A stretch of 10,110 nucleotides of DNA from an uncultured Clostridia bacterium (GTDB taxonomy: Bacteria; Bacillota; Clostridia; Oscillospirales; Acutalibacteraceae). Within the stretch, counting starts at the first letter, position 1. Each line of letters opens with the position of its first letter. Positions 6,652 through 10,110 of the stretch are shown piece after piece. A model generated the notes under the pieces. It ran no database searches. It was given only the letters and a program-made list of their open reading frames with translations, and was not told the origin of the DNA. The translations under genes and the position numbers were made by a program. The stretch is taken from contig CAMVBD010000023.1 of assembly GCA_947165615.1 (NCBI GenBank), forward strand, positions 1-10,110, in the 5' to 3' direction.

Positions 6652-6756
6652 ATGGAAATGCTTCCCGCCGCCGTACAGGCTCTTATTGCGTGGCTCGAAT
6701 TCGTCGTTGCGACCATTATGACATTTTTCAAAAAAAAGAATTCCGACGAGGAATAA
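6652..6756 (+). CDS. 34-residue hydrophobic small protein, unrecognised
   Basis: A complete small gene too short for usual cut-offs. The peptide begins MEMLPAAVQALIAW, continues with a hydrophobic helix to about residue 26 (LEFVVATIMTFF), then three lysines (27-29) and an acidic end NSDEE. This is a likely single membrane-spanning or membrane-surface helix with a positively charged cytoplasmic side. SD-like AAAGGTG lies 9 bases upstream, inside the predicted transcript; a promoter is about 38 bases upstream and a perfect terminator starts 24 bases after the stop. I do not recognise the family. Type I toxin, membrane-protein modulator or signalling peptide are all possible; no antitoxin-like antisense RNA or peptidase/exporter genes are adjacent to favour one. 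Confidence 0.62.
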   Translation: MEMLPAAVQALIAWLEFVVATIMTFFKKKNSDEE

Positions 6757-6780
6757 GACCCTACGCAACGGATACAAACA

Positions 6781-6809
6781 AAAAACTGCCCCGCGGGGCA
6801 GTTTTTTTT
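6781..6809. terminator. Bidirectional terminator between small ORF and psuG
   Basis: Perfect palindrome CTGCCCCGCGGGGCAG (6786-6801), flanked by A residues on the left and eight T residues (6802-6809) on the right. On the plus strand it ends the 34-residue peptide transcript; on the minus strand it lies 8 bases after the psuG stop and is followed by a T-rich run, so it serves both convergent genes. Confidence 0.92.
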
Positions 6810-6817
6810 GTATTTTT

Positions 6818-7747
<930 letters not shown>

Positions 7748-7783
7748 ATTGGGGGCTCCTTTCAAAAATCAGAGATTGGCAAT

Positions 7784-7832
7784 GCAAAATGCAGAACACA
7801 AAATGCAAAATACAAAATAAAAAATACAAAAT
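7784..7832. repeat. AT-rich 7-bp tandem repeat (ACAAAAT family)
   Basis: Seven head-to-tail heptamers of the type GCAAAAT/ACAAAAT fill the gap between the kinase-regulator gene and psuG. The base composition is very unlike the coding DNA on both sides. It shares the period of 7, but not the sequence, of the GTGGCTC arrays at 2100, 9042 and 9501. Confidence 0.88.
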
Positions 7833-7837
7833 TGAGG

Positions 7838-7854
7838 ACGGGGCTGCGCCCCGT
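7838..7854 (-). terminator. GC hairpin after the kinase gene, possible weak terminator
   Basis: ACGGGGC-TGC-GCCCCGT, a 7-bp perfect stem with a 3-base loop. On the minus strand it is followed by CCTCAATTTTGTATTTTTTA, an interrupted T-rich tract provided by the adjacent heptamer array. It could lower read-through from the kinase gene into psuG, or be part of the repeat unit itself. Confidence 0.35.
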
Positions 7855-7896
7855 ACCCCTTTCAAAATGCGGGTCGTAACGGGCCGGTCGGCAAAT

Positions 7897-8973
7897 TCAC
7901 AAGCTGCGCAGCTTGTTTTCCACCGCCTCCCGGCTCATGTCGGAAGCGATGGTGTCGGGGCTTTCGACCGCGACGGCGGCAGCGGCGGAGGCAAAGCGGA
8001 CCGTGGACGGCAGGTCCCTGTTGTCAAGGAACGCCGCGACCAGTCCCGCCATAAAGGCGTCCCCGGCGCCGGTGGTGTTGACGGCGTCGGCCCTGACCGG
8101 CGGAAAAAAGCCCTTCGTCTCTCCGTCGTCCGCGTACACGCCGCGTTTTCCGAGGGAAATAAAAACGCGCCTGACGCCCTTTTGCCGCAGAACGGCCGCC
8201 GCCTTTTCGACGTCCGCGTCCGTGCGGATCGCAACGCCGGACAGCGCCTGGGCCTCCGGCAGATTCGGCTTCAGGGTGTGGATCCCCGGCAGGCAGTCTT
8301 TCAGTTTTGCCGCCTTTGTGACGCTGACGGGGTCGACGAACAGCGGCACGTCCGGCAGGGACGAGAGATACCGCAGCGTTTCCTCCGGGATATTGGTGTC
8401 CGCGACGACGACGCCGGGGTCCGGCGGCAGTTTTTCCTGCAGGAACGCGGGCGTGATATGCCGGAAGATGTCCATGTCCGCGACGGCCAGCGCCATGTCC
8501 CCGTCCCTGCCGGCAATATAGAGATACACGCCGGTGCGCTCGCCTGAGATCTTCAGGGAGGAAGAGACGTCCACGCCGTGCTTTTTGCAGCTCTCCTCGA
8601 TCCGTCCGGCGAACACGTCGTCGCCAAACGCGGTCAGCAGCCGCACCCGCACGTCCAAAAGACTCAGATTGTGGGCGATGTTGCGCCCCACTCCCCCGGG
8701 GGTGACGGAAACCGTCCCGGGGTTCGAGTCCCGCTCGATCAGCGCTTCGGCGGAAACGCCGCCGACGTCCACGTTGCACCCGCCGACGACCGTGACGTCG
8801 CAGCGCCGGCCGAGCACGTACCCGCGCCCCGCAAGATACCCCTTTTTCATCAGATTGGACACGTGCACCCCGACGCTCGAGCGCGTGATGCCCGCTTTTT
8901 CGGCAAGCGCCTCCTGACTGATCAGCGGGTCCTCCTCGATCCAGCCGAGGATCTGCCGTTCGCGCGCGGTCAT
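7897..8973 (-). CDS. wHTH-PfkB fusion: probable pseudouridine kinase and regulator
   Basis: 358 residues. Residues 1-50 form a winged helix-turn-helix (ILGWIEEDPLISQEALAEKA, then recognition helix around TRSSVGVHVSNLMKKGYL). From about 58 on it is a PfkB/ribokinase sugar kinase: VVGGCNVDVGG (62-72), signature 1 TPGGVGRNIAHNL (91-103), DPVSVTK (214-220), KPN (235-237), and signature 2 DAVNTTGAGDAF (296-307) with catalytic base Asp305. Next to psuG, its likely job is ATP-dependent phosphorylation of pseudouridine to the 5'-phosphate that PsuG splits. HTH-PfkB fusions of this design are known (E. coli YeiI is similar); the HTH suggests self-regulation through sites in its promoter. Start: AAGGAGG lies about 7 bases before this ATG and the promoter is just upstream, so the longer open frame reaching 9417 is not coding. 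Another nucleoside as substrate is possible. Confidence 0.92.
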   Translation of the reverse strand: MTARERQILGWIEEDPLISQEALAEKAGITRSSVGVHVSNLMKKGYLAGRGYVLGRRCDVTVVGGCNVDVGGVSAEALIERDSNPGTVSVTPGGVGRNIAHNLSLLDVRVRLLTAFGDDVFAGRIEESCKKHGVDVSSSLKISGERTGVYLYIAGRDGDMALAVADMDIFRHITPAFLQEKLPPDPGVVVADTNIPEETLRYLSSLPDVPLFVDPVSVTKAAKLKDCLPGIHTLKPNLPEAQALSGVAIRTDADVEKAAAVLRQKGVRRVFISLGKRGVYADDGETKGFFPPVRADAVNTTGAGDAFMAGLVAAFLDNRDLPSTVRFASAAAAVAVESPDTIASDMSREAVENKLRSL

Positions 8974-8988
8974 AAGCACCCCTCCTTT

Positions 8989-9023
8989 TAAGCATCTGCT
9001 TAGAGTATACAGCATTTGTTTAG
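8989..9023. promoter_or_regulatory. Two operator-like repeats in the kinase promoter
   Basis: TAAGCA-TC-TGCTTA (8989-9002) is a perfect 14-bp palindrome located downstream of the -10 box. A related copy, AGCATTTGTTTAG (9011-9023), matches AGCATCTGCTTAG (8991-9003) at 11 of 13 positions and lies 20 bases away, in the -35/-10 spacer. Spacing of two helical turns suits two dimers on one DNA face. The HTH of the adjacent kinase fusion is the obvious candidate ligand. Confidence 0.65.
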
Positions 9024-9032
9024 GTTTGTCAA
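9004..9032 (-). promoter_or_regulatory. Sigma-A promoter of the kinase-regulator/psuG unit
   Basis: Minus strand TTGACA (9027-9032), 17-base spacer, TATACT (9004-9009). The repeat sites at 8989-9023 overlap its spacer and start region. Confidence 0.87.
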
Positions 9033-9041
9033 GAGGAATTC

Positions 9042-9076
9042 GTGGTTCGTGGCTCGTGGCTCGTGACTCGTGAGAG
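9042..9076. repeat. Tandem 7-bp repeat array (GTGGCTC family), copy 2
   Basis: Heptamers in the order GTGGTTC, GTGGCTC, GTGGCTC, GTGACTC and a degenerate fifth, the same first four units in the same order as at 2100-2127. It sits 10 bases upstream of the kinase -35 box. Confidence 0.88.
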
Positions 9077-9115
9077 CACGGCTCCCATTTATATAGGAGG
9101 TCGGCGATCTTTTTC

Positions 9116-9308
9116 GTAGGGGCCGACGCCCTCGGCGGCCCGCTCGGCTGCTTCTTCGTAGGGGCCGACGCCCTCGGCGGCCCGCTCGGCTGCTTCTTCG
9201 TAGAGGCCGACGCCCTCGGCGGCCCGCTCGGCTGCTTCTTCGCAGGGGCCGACGCCCTCAGCGACCCGCTCGGCTGCTTCTTCGTAGGGGCCGACGCCCT
9301 CGGCGGCC
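9116..9308. repeat. 42-bp tandem repeat array, four full units and a partial fifth
   Basis: Units start at 9119, 9161, 9203, 9245 and 9287, an exact period of 42 with few substitutions; the last stops after about 22 bases. The unit core GGCCGACGCCCTCGGCGGCC can fold as GGCCG-A-CG, loop CCCT, CG-G-CGGCC, which recalls REP-type elements. Because 42 is divisible by 3 and no stop occurs in several frames, long spurious open frames cross it. No unique spacers separate the units, so it is not a CRISPR array. Confidence 0.93.
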
Positions 9309-9432
9309 CAAAGCCCATTGGAAGACAGAACCCCGATGGGAATCCGAAACCCGATTGTTGTTTTGTATGGGCAAGAGGGCACGACGCTCGGCTTTTTACC
9401 TCAGTTTTTGGCTTCATCTGGATACCCGGTTT

Positions 9433-9460
9433 GCGGGCCGCCGAGGGCGTCGGCCCCTAC
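9433..9460. repeat. Inverted single copy of the 42-bp repeat core
   Basis: These 28 bases are the exact reverse complement of 9116-9143, the start of the first tandem unit. The stretch between (9309-9432) shows no gene, promoter or recognisable site. The inverted copy and the array could fold into a large hairpin if transcribed. Confidence 0.9.
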
Positions 9461-9500
9461 AAAAGTGTGTGTCGGAGCCGGATCTGCACGTGTTCACAAA

Positions 9501-9528
9501 CCACGAGCCGCGAGCCACGAGCCGCGAT
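9501..9528. repeat. 7-bp repeat array (GTGGCTC family), inverted copy
   Basis: Four heptamers, CCACGAG alternating with CCGCGAG, the reverse complement of the arrays at 2100 and 9042. It ends the symmetrical repeat block begun at 9042. From 9529 to 9600 the DNA is T-rich, without a recognisable gene. Confidence 0.82.
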
Positions 9529-9603
9529 TGAAGCCGCCGCCGAGGGGGGTTCTTTTTCCGGTTTTTTTCAATTCTTTTTCTTCCAAAACTTTTTGAAAAG
9601 GTC

Positions 9604-9633
9604 TTGCATTCCCCGGGAGGCATATTGTATAAT
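9604..9633 (+). promoter_or_regulatory. Sigma-A promoter of the rRNA methyltransferase gene
   Basis: TTGCAT (9604-9609), 18-base spacer, perfect TATAAT (9628-9633). The start of transcription is expected near 9640, about 36 bases before the ATG. Confidence 0.78.
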
Positions 9634-9675
9634 GTAGGTTGAATTATTATATTAAATAAGAAATCAGGAAACGAT

Positions 9676-10110
9676 ATGGCTGAGCAGAAAGACCGATACA
9701 GCCCCCATTCCGGCAGAAGACCCGGCCCGCGCAGGACCGGAGAAGCGGAGCCGGAGCGCAGCGAGGGCAGAAAACAGACCTTTGAGGAACGGAAAAACGA
9801 GACGGACGAGTCGCTCATCGTCGGCAGAAACGCCGCGGCGGAAGCCCTGAAGTCCGGCCGTCCCCTGCATACGCTTTACGTCAAAAAGGGCGAAAAGACC
9901 GGCGCCATCCTGCCAATCCTGGCCGCCTGCCGGGAGAAAAACGTCCCGGTCAAGGAGGTCGACGCCAAAAAGCTCGACTTTATGTGCGGGCACGGCAACC
10001 ATCAGGGCGTCATTCTCGTCGCGGCCGTCAAGGACTACGCGACCGTGGAGGACATTTTCGCCAAGGCGGAAGAAAAGGGCGAAGAGCTTCAGATAGTCGT
10101 ACCAGTCGTC
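9676..10110 (+). CDS. rlmB: RlmB-like 23S rRNA 2'-O-methyltransferase (5' part)
   Basis: The first 145 codons of a SpoU/TrmH-family RNA ribose methyltransferase, open to the window end. Residues 1-45 are a charged, probably disordered extension rich in Arg, Glu and Pro. From LIVGRNAAAEALKSGRPLHT (47-66) onward comes the SpoU substrate-binding domain with LYVKKGEK, VPVKEVDAKKLDFM and the family mark HGNHQGVILVAA. The knotted SAM-binding catalytic domain lies beyond the window. RlmB methylates the 2'-O of a conserved guanosine in the 23S rRNA peptidyl-transferase loop; a tRNA-specific relative cannot be excluded from this half. SD CAGGAA lies about 6 bases before the ATG, with a promoter just upstream. 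Confidence 0.88.
   Translation, partial: MAEQKDRYSPHSGRRPGPRRTGEAEPERSEGRKQTFEERKNETDESLIVGRNAAAEALKSGRPLHTLYVKKGEKTGAILPILAACREKNVPVKEVDAKKLDFMCGHGNHQGVILVAAVKDYATVEDIFAKAEEKGEELQIVVPVV

Noticed and set aside
6629..6715. Alternative 28-codon ORF in another frame starting 23 bases before the 34-residue peptide
   Set aside because: Its GAGG would lie at or before the predicted transcription start, and the product looks random, so the 34-codon frame is preferred.
9116..9308. Possible CRISPR array
   Set aside because: The 42-bp units are head to tail with no unique spacers, and no cas genes are present.
9089..9382. 97-residue minus-strand ORF with a 14-residue periodic sequence
   Set aside because: It is the in-frame reading of the 42-bp repeat array, open only because 42 is divisible by 3; no SD or promoter supports it.
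8974..9417. N-terminal extension of the kinase frame to a 506-residue protein
   Set aside because: A strong SD, the promoter and the wHTH start all place the real ATG at 8973; the extension merely translates the repeat array.

Overview
The window looks like a chromosomal segment of a Gram-positive anaerobe of the Clostridia (Bacillota), probably a gut lineage of the Oscillospirales or Christensenellales type. The signs are moderately GC-rich coding DNA, strong GGAGG-type ribosome binding sites, consensus sigma-A promoters in AT-rich gaps, a clostridial feoA-feoA-feoB-small Cys-rich protein cluster, and short tandem heptamer repeats in the gaps. The taxonomic call is inference; there is no rRNA or marker gene that settles it.

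Layout. 71-1972 (minus) encodes a GPH-family (MelB/XynP-like) sugar:cation symporter with an extra extracytoplasmic domain and its own promoter. 2310-2561 (minus) encodes a small HMA (CopZ-like) metal-binding protein; its promoter carries a CsoR-like inverted repeat between -35 and -10, and a strong terminator follows it. 2748-6275 (minus) is a ferrous iron uptake locus, in transcription order: promoter and GGTTAG palindrome, feoA1, an intergenic hairpin with two further GGTTAG elements, feoA2, feoB, and a FeoB-associated Cys-rich membrane protein. FeoB has a highly acidic insert of about 100 residues after its first membrane helix.

6276-6817 has no long gene, but on the plus strand it holds a complete small transcription unit missed by ordinary ORF length cut-offs: consensus promoter, SD, a 34-codon ORF for a hydrophobic peptide with a charged tail, and a perfect terminator shared with the convergent psuG. 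Upstream of it are several hairpins that might be a small RNA.

6818-9032 (minus) is a pseudouridine catabolism unit: a wHTH-PfkB fusion kinase (likely both pseudouridine kinase and regulator), then psuG. The promoter carries two copies of a TAAGCA-N2-TGCTTA-like site, which suggests autoregulation. An AT-rich heptamer repeat and a GC hairpin lie between the two genes.

9033-9675 is gene-free and full of repeats: a 7-bp repeat array, a 42-bp tandem array of hairpin-forming units, a spacer, then an inverted copy of the unit and an inverted heptamer array. 9676-10110 (plus) is the 5' part of an rlmB-like SpoU/TrmH-family 23S rRNA 2'-O-methyltransferase gene, cut by the window end.
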